Shown: positions 16,130 through 24,972, counted from the stretch's first letter. The stretch is DNA of 64,000 nucleotides from Marinobacterium_D sp050908845 (GCF_050908845.1 NZ_CP194171.1:868001-932000); one strand, 5' to 3'. Numbers and translations: made by a program. The notes: generated by a model not told the origin, from the sequence alone.

Positions 16130-18304
16130 ATGTTCAGTACCAGCCTGGTTATCGTCACCCTGACGTTGTACATGGCGTTCCTGTTTATCGCGGCGCAGGT
16201 GGCCGAGAAACGCCCGGTCGGCAGGTCTGTTTTCACTCCGTATGTCTACGCGCTTTCCCTGACTGTTTACTTCACCTCCTGGGGCTTCTACGGCAATGTC
16301 GGCTTTGCTGCCGAGTCAGGGCTGCTCTATCTCGGCACGGAGATCGGCTCGGTTCTGGCTATTATCTTCTGGTGGTACACCATCAAGCGTATCGTCAGAG
16401 TCAAAGAGCGCTACCGCATCACCAACATCGCTGATTTTATCTCGGCACGTTACAACCGCTCCCAGACGGTTGCTGCGTTGGTCACTCTGACTGCCCTGTG
16501 CGGCGTCGTTCCCTATATCGCACTGCAGCTTAAGGCGATTGTTGCCACTATCAGCATTGTTCTGCCGCTACCTGAAGAGGACTGGTCAGGCATGGGGCTG
16601 ATCATGATGCTGGCGATGGTGCTGTTTACCGTCTTGTTTGGAGCCCGGCGCCTGGACCCGACCGAACGTCATCCGGGGGTTCTTGTGGTACTGGCTCTGC
16701 AGGGGCTGGTCAAACTCGGCGCTATCCTGGCGATAGGCATTTTTATCACCTATGTCCAGTACGATGGCTTTGGCGCTCTTTTTGATCGCATCGAGGCGGC
16801 GGGCCTGGATCACCTGACCTCGGCCAGCAACCCCACGGGGTCTCTCACGGCTGAGTGGATGGCGTTGATCATTCTGGGGATGGTCGCCGTTCAATGTCTG
16901 CCGCGGCAGTTTCATCTGCTGGTGGTGGAGAACTCTCATGAGCGCGATATAGTGAAGGCGGTCTGGCTGTTCCTGATCTATTACCTGGTTTTTGACCTGT
17001 TCGTGATACCGATCGCGGCCGCCGGCCTGCTCCAGGGGCTGCCACCGGAGCAGGCCGACGAGTTTGTTTTGCTCCTGCCCCATATCGCCGGTGAATCCTG
17101 GTTGACGCTGCTGGTGTTCATAGGCGGCTTCTCCGCGGCAAGCGGCATGATCATCATCAGCACCATGACCCTGTCGACCATGCTGACAAACCACCTGATG
17201 CTGCCCGTTATCGAAGAGGTGCGCGCGTTTAACTTTCTTCGCCACTACCTGTTGCAGCTGCGCTGGCTGCTGATCGCGCTGATCATCTTCTGCAGCTACC
17301 TGGTCGCCTGGATTTTCAGTGACAGCTATATGCTTATTGCGATGGGAACCTTTGCTTTTGTGGCGGTTATACAGTTTGCCCCGCCGATGTTTGGCGGCAT
17401 CTTCTGGCGTCGTGCCAATCGTTATGGCGCTGTTGCCGGGCTTCTGGCCGGTCTGCTGACCTGGTTCTACACACTGGTGATTCCGGCGCTTGTCCGGCAG
17501 GGGTGGGGGGCTGATGAGATATTGATCTATGGACCCTGGCAGATCAGCTGGCTGAAGCCGGAGGCACTGTTGGAGATCGATACGCTGTCGCCACTGAGCC
17601 ATAGCGTTTTCTGGTCGCTGGGGCTTAACCTGCTGTTCTTTATCGCCGGATCCTGGCTTCACTCCCCGGGCAAGGAAGAGCGTATGCAGCTGGTGGAGTT
17701 CTTCCGCGCCCTGGCGGGCGGCGGTCAGATTCATTCAGGCCGTCCCGCGGGGCTGGAAGCCTATATTCCCTTCCCGGAGAGGCGCAGAGAGGCGGTCCGG
17801 CTGCTTGGCCGTTATCTGCCGGAGCACAAGGCCGCCTATGAGGTCGATCAGATTGTGAGTCTGCTGCAGGGGCAGGAGAAGGACAGTATCACCATTATCG
17901 AACTGGTCGAGTTTCACCGGTTGCTTGAAGCGCGGCTCTCCGGTGCCATTGGGGCGGCCAGCGCTCACCGGGTGGTCGAGTGTTGTGTTGGCTACAGTGA
18001 TCGTGAAAAACGTGATCTTAAAGCGCTTTACAGCCACATCCTCACTGAGCTTGGGAGTTCGGAAGCCGCGGACAGAGCCGCAAGACAGGCCAGTGAAGGA
18101 GGCGGTGAGTACAGTTTTATCAGTGAGTTACAGGAGCGGATCGAACTGCAGAAAAAGGAGATTGAGAAGCACAGGGCCGAACTTGCCAGCCTGAAAAGTA
18201 AATTCGAGCAGTGTGATGCGGAGCTTTTCGAGCAGCGTGTCGCAAACCAGAGGCTGATTCAGGAGCTCAAGGATATCCACAAGCAGATCGATGGCGACCG
18301 TTAA
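16130..18304 (+). CDS. SLC5-type transporter domain with STAC domain and coiled-coil tail, no kinase
   Basis: Protein of 724 residues. Residues 1 to about 515 form a sodium:solute symporter (SLC5) membrane domain with about 13 helices, as in the N-terminal part of CbrA-type sensor kinases. Residues of about 540-640 look like the STAC linker domain that joins such transporters to kinases (LVEFHRLLEARLSGAIGAASAHRVV). The last 70 residues are a charged coiled coil. The PAS, HisKA and HATPase domains of CbrA are absent, and the next gene starts 155 bases later with no kinase frame between. It may be a transporter or a sensor that signals through a partner. The start at 16130 has only a weak ribosome site. 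Confidence 0.8.
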   Translation: MFSTSLVIVTLTLYMAFLFIAAQVAEKRPVGRSVFTPYVYALSLTVYFTSWGFYGNVGFAAESGLLYLGTEIGSVLAIIFWWYTIKRIVRVKERYRITNIADFISARYNRSQTVAALVTLTALCGVVPYIALQLKAIVATISIVLPLPEEDWSGMGLIMMLAMVLFTVLFGARRLDPTERHPGVLVVLALQGLVKLGAILAIGIFITYVQYDGFGALFDRIEAAGLDHLTSASNPTGSLTAEWMALIILGMVAVQCLPRQFHLLVVENSHERDIVKAVWLFLIYYLVFDLFVIPIAAAGLLQGLPPEQADEFVLLLPHIAGESWLTLLVFIGGFSAASGMIIISTMTLSTMLTNHLMLPVIEEVRAFNFLRHYLLQLRWLLIALIIFCSYLVAWIFSDSYMLIAMGTFAFVAVIQFAPPMFGGIFWRRANRYGAVAGLLAGLLTWFYTLVIPALVRQGWGADEILIYGPWQISWLKPEALLEIDTLSPLSHSVFWSLGLNLLFFIAGSWLHSPGKEERMQLVEFFRALAGGGQIHSGRPAGLEAYIPFPERRREAVRLLGRYLPEHKAAYEVDQIVSLLQGQEKDSITIIELVEFHRLLEARLSGAIGAASAHRVVECCVGYSDREKRDLKALYSHILTELGSSEAADRAARQASEGGGEYSFISELQERIELQKKEIEKHRAELASLKSKFEQCDAELFEQRVANQRLIQELKDIHKQIDGDR

Positions 18305-18458
18305 ATCCCCAATAGACGGGCATCCATCGGCGCCAGGATTCATTACCGCGTGTCATGCGATTAACCGCGGACACTCAAGACGAAGAGTCCAAAAATCTGG
18401 ATAATAGCGTCCTTCAACGCCAGCCCCGCTGCAATCCACCCAATCCGGTACACCATCC

Positions 18459-20666
18459 ATGGAAATCAAGGTCAACTTCCTCGACAACCTCCGCCTGGAA
18501 GCCAAGTTTGATGACTTCACCGTCATCGCCGATCAGCCGATCCGTTACAAGGGCGATGGCTCCGCACCGGGTCCGTTTGATTACTTCCTGGCTTCTTCCG
18601 CCATGTGCGCGGCGTATTTCGTCAAGGTGTACTGCAACGCGCGGGATATTCCGACCGAAAATATCCGCCTGTCGCAGAACAATATCGTCGACCCGAATGA
18701 CCGCTATAACCAGATCTTCAAGATCCAGGTGGAGCTGCCGGAGGATATCTCCGACAAGGACCGCCAGGGGATTATCCGTTCCATCGATCGCTGCACGGTG
18801 AAAAAGGTGGTGCAAACCGGGCCGGAGTTTCAGATTGAGGTGGTGGAAAACCTCGACGAGGACGCCCAGGCGCTGCTGATCGGCCAGAGTGAAGGGGGGG
18901 AGGCGACCTGGATCGAGGGCAAGGATCTGCCGCTGGAGCAGACCATCGCCAATATGACCGGCATCCTTCAGGATCTGGGGATGAAGATCGAGATCGCCTC
19001 CTGGCGCAATATCGTGCCCCATGTCTGGTCCCTGCATATCCGCGATGCGGCTTCTCCTATGTGTTTTACCAACGGCAAGGGCGCCACCAAGGAGAGCGCG
19101 CTCTGCTCGGCACTGGGTGAGTTTATCGAGCGCTTGAGCTGCAACTTCTTCTATAACGATCAGTTCTTCGGCGAGGAGATCGCCAACGCCGAGTTCGTAC
19201 ACTACCCGAACGAGAAGTGGTTCCAGCCCGGCCCCAATGACGAGCTGCCGGCGGAGATTCTCGATGAGCACTGCCTGGAGATCTATAACCCGGAAGGGGA
19301 GCTGTTCGGCTCCAACCTGATCGATACCAATTCCGGGCGCATCGATCGCGGTATCTGCTCACTGCCGTTCGTGCGCCAGTCCGATGGCGAGACGGTTTAC
19401 TTTCCGTCCAACCTGATCGAGAACCTGTTTCTCAGCAACGGCATGAGCGCCGGCAACACCCTGTACGAAGCTGAGGTGCAGTGTCTGTCGGAGATCTTCG
19501 AGCGGGCGGTGAAGCGCGAAATCCTGGAGCAGGAGCTGGCGCTGCCGGACGTACCCGCCGAAGTGCTGGCGAAATATCCCGGTATTGTCGAGGGTATCGA
19601 AGCGCTGGAGGCCCAGGGCTTCCCGGTACTGGTGAAGGACGCCTCTCTCGGCGGCCAGTTCCCGGTGGCCTGCGTCACCCTGATGAACCCGCGCACCGGC
19701 GGTGTGTTCGCCTCTTTCGGTGCGCACCCGAGCTTCCATGTGGCGCTGGAGCGCAGCCTCACCGAGCTGCTGCAGGGGCGTAGCTTTGAAGGTTTGAACG
19801 ATGTGCCACCGCCGACATTCAACTCCATGGCGGTGACCGAGCCGAACAACTTCGTCGAGCACTTTATCGATTCCACCGGTGTGGTCTCCTGGCGCTTCTT
19901 CAGCGCCAAAGCCGATTTCGAGTTCTGTGAATGGGACTTTACCGGAGATAAAGAGTCTGGAGATAAAGAGTCGGGCGATAACGAGCATGAAACCGCCATC
20001 CTGTACGGGATCCTCGAATCCCTCGGCAAGGAGGCCTACATGGCTACCTTCGAAGAGCTGGGCGCGCCGGCCTGCCGTATTCTGGTGCCGGGTTTCTCCG
20101 AGGTCTATCCGGTGGAGGATCTGGTCTGGGACAACACCAACAAGGCGCTGGATTACCGCGAGGATATCCTCAATCTGCACCGCCTGGACGATGATGCTCT
20201 GGCGGACCTGGTGGAGCGCCTGGAAGAGAGTCAGCTGGATAACTATACCGATATCAAAACCCTGATCGGCATCGAGTTTGATGAAAACACCGTCTGGGGT
20301 CAGCTCACTATTCTTGAACTGAAGCTGCTGATCTACCTGGCGCTTGAGCGCCATGACGAAGCGCTGGAGCTGGTTGAAGCCTTCCTGCAGTACAACGACA
20401 ACACCGTCGAGCGCGGCCTGTTCTACCAGGCGGTTAACGCGGTGCTGGAGATCGTGCTGGACGATGAGCTTGAACTGGATGACTTCCTGCCCAACCTGAG
20501 CCGGATGTTCGGTGAGGAGACTATGGCTGCGGTTGTCGGCTCGGTCGGTGGTGAAGTGCGCTTCCACGGTCTGACACCGACCAGCATGAAACTGGAAGGA
20601 CTGGACCGTCACCTGCGCCTGATTGAAAGCTACAAGAAGCTGCACGCAGCGCGGGCCGGCAGCTAG
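18459..20666 (+). CDS. ycaO: OsmC domain / YcaO domain fusion protein
   Basis: Protein of 735 residues. Residues 1 to about 135 are an OsmC-like domain with its two redox cysteines (ASSAMCAAYF and SIDRCTVKKV). The rest is a YcaO domain with the family ATP-binding blocks (SALCSALGEFIERLSCNFF, EVQCLSEIFERAVKREI) and a helical C-terminal part like that of E. coli YcaO. YcaO enzymes activate amide backbones with ATP; E. coli YcaO is linked to RimO-dependent beta-methylthiolation of ribosomal protein S12. No substrate peptide or rimO lies nearby. A threefold 15-bp repeat sits inside the YcaO domain at 19944-19988. A known fusion class, here complete. Confidence 0.9.
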   Translation: MEIKVNFLDNLRLEAKFDDFTVIADQPIRYKGDGSAPGPFDYFLASSAMCAAYFVKVYCNARDIPTENIRLSQNNIVDPNDRYNQIFKIQVELPEDISDKDRQGIIRSIDRCTVKKVVQTGPEFQIEVVENLDEDAQALLIGQSEGGEATWIEGKDLPLEQTIANMTGILQDLGMKIEIASWRNIVPHVWSLHIRDAASPMCFTNGKGATKESALCSALGEFIERLSCNFFYNDQFFGEEIANAEFVHYPNEKWFQPGPNDELPAEILDEHCLEIYNPEGELFGSNLIDTNSGRIDRGICSLPFVRQSDGETVYFPSNLIENLFLSNGMSAGNTLYEAEVQCLSEIFERAVKREILEQELALPDVPAEVLAKYPGIVEGIEALEAQGFPVLVKDASLGGQFPVACVTLMNPRTGGVFASFGAHPSFHVALERSLTELLQGRSFEGLNDVPPPTFNSMAVTEPNNFVEHFIDSTGVVSWRFFSAKADFEFCEWDFTGDKESGDKESGDNEHETAILYGILESLGKEAYMATFEELGAPACRILVPGFSEVYPVEDLVWDNTNKALDYREDILNLHRLDDDALADLVERLEESQLDNYTDIKTLIGIEFDENTVWGQLTILELKLLIYLALERHDEALELVEAFLQYNDNTVERGLFYQAVNAVLEIVLDDELELDDFLPNLSRMFGEETMAAVVGSVGGEVRFHGLTPTSMKLEGLDRHLRLIESYKKLHAARAGS
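19944..19988 (+). repeat. in-frame 15-bp tandem repeat within the OsmC-YcaO gene
   Basis: Three 15-bp units start at 19944, 19959 and 19974. The first two differ at one base (GGAGATAAAGAGTCT against GGAGATAAAGAGTCG); the third is diverged. They encode GDKES, GDKES and GDNEH, so copy number can vary without shifting the frame. Confidence 0.9.
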
Positions 20667-20719
20667 TACCGCTGCAAGCGGTGCGCTCCCCGCAGGGAAT
20701 AGAGCGCGTCGATTGCACC

Positions 20720-20993
20720 CCTAGGGAAGCTATGATTAAGTCTATAGCGTCTCAGCGTGGCATGATGTGCCCAGATACAAGGCGAGTTTTGCAGCCAATG
20801 GCCGTAGCCCTTGGCAAAAAGCTCAACGCAGTAGATGGGTGCTTCATGCCGCGCCCTTCGGGGCTTACAGGCTGGTCCACTCTCTGCGTTGGACTTTTTT
20901 GCCGTAGCGACACTACGCCTGCAAAAGCCCGCCTTGATAGTGAACCAGCCTGTAAGCCTGAGATGCCATGAACTTGTTCATAGCTTCCCTAGG
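20720..20993. repeat. long imperfect palindromic element (MITE-like), element A
   Basis: Ends are inverted copies: CCTAGGGAAGCTATGA at 20720-20735 and its complement at 20978-20993. The two arms of about 130 bases match imperfectly all along, with shared blocks such as AAGGCG, TTTGCAG, GGCAAAAA and CAACGCAG, and meet at GCCCTTCGGGGC near 20853-20865. It carries no reading frame of note. The structure fits a miniature inverted-repeat element or a large hairpin RNA or DNA; no transposase is present here. Confidence 0.75.
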
Positions 20994-21010
20994 CTGTGAA
21001 TCGAGCAAAG

Positions 21011-21045
21011 AAAAGGCCCAGCTCCCCAAGGAGCTGGGCCTTTTT
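21011..21045. terminator. bidirectional intrinsic terminator
   Basis: AAAAGGCCCAGCTCC pairs with GGAGCTGGGCCTTTT around a four-base loop, with A- and T-runs on both sides. It can end OsmC-YcaO transcripts and the convergent DUF1127 gene. A second perfect hairpin (CTGCCGGTT/AACCGGCAG) follows at about 21051-21069. Confidence 0.85.
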
Positions 21046-21090
21046 CGTTCCTGCCGGTTTAACCGGCAGGTGGCTTTTTCGCACAGTGAC

Positions 21091-21372
21091 TTAGCCGGTG
21101 ACCTTGCGTTCTGCATGCCATTGAGCCAGGGCTTTGCTGGCACTCTGTGACAGCGGCAGTTCCAGGGCGGCGAACAGATCAGCGCGTCGGGTACCCATAT
21201 CTTCGAGGATCGCATCCTCCAGGTCGAGGAGTTTTACCAGCGTTCTGCGATGTTTCCACTCTGCAAATCGCAGGGAAAACGCCTGCTGAAAGCGGCTGAA
21301 CGGACTTTGGGACTGGGTATCGAACGGATGTTGTAAACCGCTCGCACTGATATTCAGGTCGAATGTGGACAT
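21091..21372 (-). CDS. DUF1127 domain protein
   Basis: Protein of 93 residues. Its C-terminal half carries the DUF1127 (YjiS-like) motif HRRTLVKLLDLEDAILEDMG, a short basic helix pair; the N-terminal 40 residues are low in homology. Small DUF1127 proteins in alphaproteobacteria have been linked to phosphate and carbon metabolism and RNA binding, but for this larger gammaproteobacterial type nothing is established. The ATG follows AAAGGCCTCTCAA. It is a single-gene unit ending at a bidirectional terminator. Confidence 0.8.
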   Translation of the reverse strand: MSTFDLNISASGLQHPFDTQSQSPFSRFQQAFSLRFAEWKHRRTLVKLLDLEDAILEDMGTRRADLFAALELPLSQSASKALAQWHAERKVTG

Positions 21373-21536
21373 TTGAGAGGCCTTTCTATAAATAATTGGC
21401 GATATTTTATGTATATCGCTTTATATGCAGCTATTAGTGCTGCTTTATGGATCTGTATGCGGTGGATGATCCCGGTTTTTATAGGCAATATCAAAGTATA
21501 AAAAATATCCATTTGATGAAGTTTTATTCATCTATC

Positions 21537-21552
21537 CTGACCGATCGGTTAG
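21537..21552. promoter_or_regulatory. TetR-type operator palindrome upstream of the SDR gene
   Basis: CTGACCGATCGGTTAG is a 16-bp near-perfect palindrome with the ACCGATCGGT core found in operators of several TetR-family repressors. It lies 79 bases before the SDR start codon. No tetR gene is in the window. Confidence 0.5.
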
Positions 21553-21630
21553 TTATTGAGGTGCGCCTTTGGGCTGGCAGTCTTATGCTTTACGCAACGA
21601 GGAATTTGAGCCAAGGCAGAGAGGTACGTC

Positions 21631-22362
21631 ATGAAAGGGGTTGCACTGGTGACTGGCGGCAGCAGGGGGATCGGTGCTGCGACAGCTAAGCTGCTGGCCC
21701 GCCAGGGATACGCGGTCGGCGTCAACTACCGGTTGCGGGCGGAATCTGCCGCCAGGGTGGTTGGAGAGATTGAGCAGAGCGGCGGTCGGGCCCTTGCAGT
21801 GCAGGCGGATGTGTCGATTGAAACCGAGGTGGTACGGCTGTTCGATGAGATCGAGCAGCGACTCGGTCCGGTGACCCACCTGGTGAACAATGCCGGTGCG
21901 CTGTTTACCCAATCGCGCCTGGTGGATATGGATCTGGAGCGCTTCAACCGGGTGATGCTGGCCAACACCACCAGCTGTTTTCTCTGTTGTCGCGAGGCCG
22001 CACGGCGGATGCAGCCCGGTGGTGCCATCGTTAACCTGTCCTCGATAGCGGCTCAACTGGGGGCTCCTTTCGAGTACGTGGACTACGCGGCCGCCAAGGG
22101 GGCGGTAAACTCGCTCACCAAAGGACTGGCCAAGGAGCTGGCGGCCGAGGGGATTCGCGTCAACGCGGTCAGCCCCGGGCTGATCTATACCGATATCCAT
22201 GCCGATGGGGGCGAGCCGGGCCGGGTCGACCGCCTGGGGCCAACGCTGCCGATGCAAAGGGGTGGCACCGCGGAAGAGGTTGCCAACGCCATCGCCTGGC
22301 TGCTGTCGGACCAGGCGTCCTATGTTACCGGCGCCATTCTGGAGGTGGCAGGCGGGCGTTAG
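21631..22362 (+). CDS. short-chain dehydrogenase/reductase (FabG-like)
   Basis: NAD(P)-dependent oxidoreductase of 243 residues with a complete SDR fold. Visible are the cofactor motif TGGSRGIG at 8-15, NNAG near 85, the catalytic Ser137/138 (NLSS) and the YAAAK motif with Tyr152 and Lys156, and the C-terminal block YVTGAILEVAGGR. Substrate is unknown; FabG-like quinone or sugar reductases are possible. It lies behind a TetR-type palindrome, which suggests induction by a small molecule. The gene converges on the lysR gene. Confidence 0.88.
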   Translation: MKGVALVTGGSRGIGAATAKLLARQGYAVGVNYRLRAESAARVVGEIEQSGGRALAVQADVSIETEVVRLFDEIEQRLGPVTHLVNNAGALFTQSRLVDMDLERFNRVMLANTTSCFLCCREAARRMQPGGAIVNLSSIAAQLGAPFEYVDYAAAKGAVNSLTKGLAKELAAEGIRVNAVSPGLIYTDIHADGGEPGRVDRLGPTLPMQRGGTAEEVANAIAWLLSDQASYVTGAILEVAGGR

Positions 22363-22373
22363 CGGCCCAGGCT

Positions 22374-23285
22374 TTATTCGCTGAACTTGTCCCAATAGGG
22401 GACTTCGCCGTAGTAACCATCGAGAAAATCGATAAAGTGGCGTACCTTGCTGGCCATCAGCTGCCGATGTGCATACACCGCGTAGAGACCCATAGGTTCC
22501 GGCTCGTATTCTTTAAGCAGCACTTGCAGCTTCCCCACCTTTATTGCCGGGCCGGCAATAAAGGTGGGCTGAACGGCAATACCGGCGCCTTCAATCGCCG
22601 CCTGGACCAGCACGTCGCCGTTGTTGCAGGCGATCTCACCCTTGGGTGAGTTTCCCTTTTCTCTCAGCCAGCGGTGCATCGGCAGGGTGGCATCGTTCTC
22701 CACATAGCTGTAACGCAGGTAGCGGTGTTCACTCAGCTCCTCAAGTGTTGTCGGAACACCGTGCTCCTTCAGATAGGCGGGCGAAGCAACCGTCACCAGT
22801 CGCACTGGCGCAATACGCTTGGCGATCAGAGAGGAACTGCGCAGGTGGCCGATGCGCAGAGCCACATCGAAGCCTTCTTCAACAATATCGACCTTGCGGT
22901 CGTTAAGCTGCAGGTCGATGCTGACGCCCGGGTTGTGTTTCTGGAACTCGCTCAATAGCGGTGCCACGTGGCGTGCGGCAAAGGAGACCGGCGCACTGAC
23001 CCTGAGCCTTCCCTGGGCACTTTCGTGCATATCCCCCAGCTGATTTTCCATATCATCGATCTCATCGAGTATCTGCTGGGCGCCTTGCCAGTAGCGTGTG
23101 CCCGCTTCGGTGAGATGCACCCGGCGGGTTGTACGATTCAGCAGTCGCGTGCCGAGGTGCTGCTCCAGCTGGGAGACATATTTACTGACCAGCTGCGGCG
23201 ACATCTCCAGCCGCTCGGCGGCGCGGGTGAAGCTACCCTCGCCGGCAACAGTGACGAAAGCGCGCATGGCATCGATACGGTCCAT
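22374..23285 (-). CDS. LysR-family transcriptional regulator
   Basis: Regulator of 303 residues with an N-terminal winged helix-turn-helix (FVTVAGEGSFTRAAERLEMSPQLVSKYVSQLE) and a LysR substrate-binding domain (VSAPVSFAARHVAPLL onwards). It is of the CrgA/AphB-like group that usually represses or activates a divergent oxidoreductase gene. The start at 23285 follows AGGAGATCCAG; an upstream in-frame start at 23324 overlaps the regulatory region. It is divergent from doxX, and the shared region has a dyad at 23323-23339. It probably controls the doxX-gst-dioxygenase set. Confidence 0.9.
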   Translation of the reverse strand: MDRIDAMRAFVTVAGEGSFTRAAERLEMSPQLVSKYVSQLEQHLGTRLLNRTTRRVHLTEAGTRYWQGAQQILDEIDDMENQLGDMHESAQGRLRVSAPVSFAARHVAPLLSEFQKHNPGVSIDLQLNDRKVDIVEEGFDVALRIGHLRSSSLIAKRIAPVRLVTVASPAYLKEHGVPTTLEELSEHRYLRYSYVENDATLPMHRWLREKGNSPKGEIACNNGDVLVQAAIEGAGIAVQPTFIAGPAIKVGKLQVLLKEYEPEPMGLYAVYAHRQLMASKVRHFIDFLDGYYGEVPYWDKFSE

Positions 23286-23322
23286 CTGGATCTCCTGAAA
23301 GCGGTGTTGCGATCTTATTATC

Positions 23323-23339
23323 AATATAGTGTTTATATT
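23323..23339. promoter_or_regulatory. dyad in the lysR-doxX divergent region
   Basis: AATATAGTGTTTATATT is an inverted repeat of six-base arms around five bases. Its position between divergent lysR and doxX genes fits a LysR box. Confidence 0.45.
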
Positions 23340-23451
23340 ATCGCAATATTAGCTTGGTTAATCTGTCTTATTGATGATAGTAGACTGGCCTCATCACTTG
23401 AAGCGATGCGCTTCAGCGGCATCCAGTTAATTCCCTATGAGGTACAGATTC

Positions 23452-23898
23452 ATGAACGCAACTCTTTCCAAAATCCTGTTCAACTCCACCGGCGGCTTTG
23501 GTTCTCTGGTACTGCGTGTGCCCACAGGCATCATCCTGGCCGCTCACGGTTCTCAGAAGCTCTTCGGTTGGTTCGGTGGTTACGGCCTGGAAGGCACCGG
23601 TCAGTGGCTGGCGAGCATCGGCCTGGAGCCGGGTTTCCTGATGGCGCTTCTGGCCGGTAGTGCCGAGTTCTTCGGCGGTATCGCGCTGGTGCTTGGTCTG
23701 CTGACCCGTCCGGCCGCTGTGGTCACCGCCTTTGCCATGCTGGTGGCGATCTTCAGTGTGCATATCGGTAACGGCCTGTTCATGTCCAACAACGGTTACG
23801 AGTTCGCGCTTTCCCTGTTTGCCATGACCGCTGCGCTGGCGATTCAGGGCGGCGGCCGCTTCTCCCTGGACAGCATGCTGAGCAAGCGTCTCTGGTGA
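23452..23898 (+). CDS. DoxX family inner-membrane protein
   Basis: Membrane protein of 148 residues with four helices and the DoxX pattern (LLRVPTGIILAAHGSQKLFGWFGG, AGSAEFFGGIALVLGLLTRPAA, and the G-rich final helix). DoxX proteins accompany thiol or quinone stress genes in many bacteria and have no single defined reaction. I chose ATG 23452, with GAGGT before it. It is divergent from lysR and leads a run of genes for a glutathione enzyme and a ring-cleavage type dioxygenase. Confidence 0.88.
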   Translation: MNATLSKILFNSTGGFGSLVLRVPTGIILAAHGSQKLFGWFGGYGLEGTGQWLASIGLEPGFLMALLAGSAEFFGGIALVLGLLTRPAAVVTAFAMLVAIFSVHIGNGLFMSNNGYEFALSLFAMTAALAIQGGGRFSLDSMLSKRLW

Positions 23899-23975
23899 TA
23901 GCGGAGTAGTCCGGGCGGGGTGGCTCCAAAGCCCCCTGCGCCCTTTGGCAGAAATAACCGAGGAGGTATACGCAG

Positions 23976-24923
23976 ATGTTGGTCAACGGTATTTGGCAAG
24001 AGAACTGGCAGCCGGTGCAGGCCAAGGATGAACAGGGGCGGTTTATTCGCCAGACCTCCTCATTTCGCAACTGGATAACCCCGGATGGCTCGCCTGGCAC
24101 TACCGGTGAGGGTGGCTTCAAGGCGGAAGCCGGACGTTATCATCTTTATGTCGCCTACATCTGCCCCTGGGCTTCCCGGGCGCTGATGGTGCGCAAGCTG
24201 AAAGGGCTTGAGGGACTGATCGATGTGACAGTGGTAAACCCGGTCATGACCGATCAGGGCTGGCAGTTTGGTGGCTACCCCGGTGCCGATGAAGACAGCC
24301 TCAATGGCGCCCGCTATATGCATGAGCTGTATACCCGCGCCGATCCTCAGATCTCCGGACGCGCTACGGTCCCGGTGCTCTGGGACAAGCGCACCGGCAG
24401 CATCGTCAACAACGAGTCGGCGGATATCCTGCGTATGCTGAACAGTGCTTTCTCCGGTCTCGTTGATCAGGGGCCTGACCTGTATCCGGCGGATCTGGCC
24501 GGGGAGATCGATGCGCTTAACGACTATATTTATGCCAACCTGAATAACGGCGTCTATCAGGCAGGCTTTGCTTCCAGCCAGCAGGCCTACGAGGAAGCCT
24601 ACGCTAACGTGTTCGGCGTGTTGGATGAGCTGGAATCGCGGCTGTCCGACGGACGGGTTTTCCTGTTCGGTGAGCGCCTGACCGAAACCGATATTCGGCT
24701 TTTTGTAACACTGGTGCGCTTTGATGCCGCCTATCATGGTCTGTTCAAATGCAACCGCAATACCCTGAAATCGATGCCCCGACTCCAGGCTTATATGCAT
24801 CGGGTCCTGGCGCTGGACGGGATTGCCGACACGGTGCGTCTGGACCATATCAAGGCGGGTTACTATTCAGTCAAGGCGCTGAACCCGGGCGGCATAGTAC
24901 CGGTCGGGCCTCAGGAAATTTAA
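23976..24923 (+). CDS. yqjG: glutathionyl-hydroquinone reductase (YqjG/ECM4 type)
   Basis: Omega/Xi-class glutathione transferase relative of 315 residues that reduces glutathionyl-hydroquinones to hydroquinones. The catalytic Cys63 lies in YICPWASRALMVRKL, and the long C-terminal helical domain has the class motif ERLTETDIRLFVTLVRFDAAYHGLFKCN. Length and both motifs match E. coli YqjG (328 residues). The start follows GAGGAGGTATACGCAG. It lies between doxX and a dioxygenase, so the three probably protect against or process quinones and catechols. Confidence 0.92.
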   Translation: MLVNGIWQENWQPVQAKDEQGRFIRQTSSFRNWITPDGSPGTTGEGGFKAEAGRYHLYVAYICPWASRALMVRKLKGLEGLIDVTVVNPVMTDQGWQFGGYPGADEDSLNGARYMHELYTRADPQISGRATVPVLWDKRTGSIVNNESADILRMLNSAFSGLVDQGPDLYPADLAGEIDALNDYIYANLNNGVYQAGFASSQQAYEEAYANVFGVLDELESRLSDGRVFLFGERLTETDIRLFVTLVRFDAAYHGLFKCNRNTLKSMPRLQAYMHRVLALDGIADTVRLDHIKAGYYSVKALNPGGIVPVGPQEI

Positions 24924-24972
24924 CAGGATAGGGTGTGCGACAGGTTTGGTCGCCGATACAGGAGAAACACTC

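Noticed and set aside
20667..21010. Element A as an IS remnant with a transposase
   Set aside because: Palindromic ends exist, but no transposase-like frame of any length is present.
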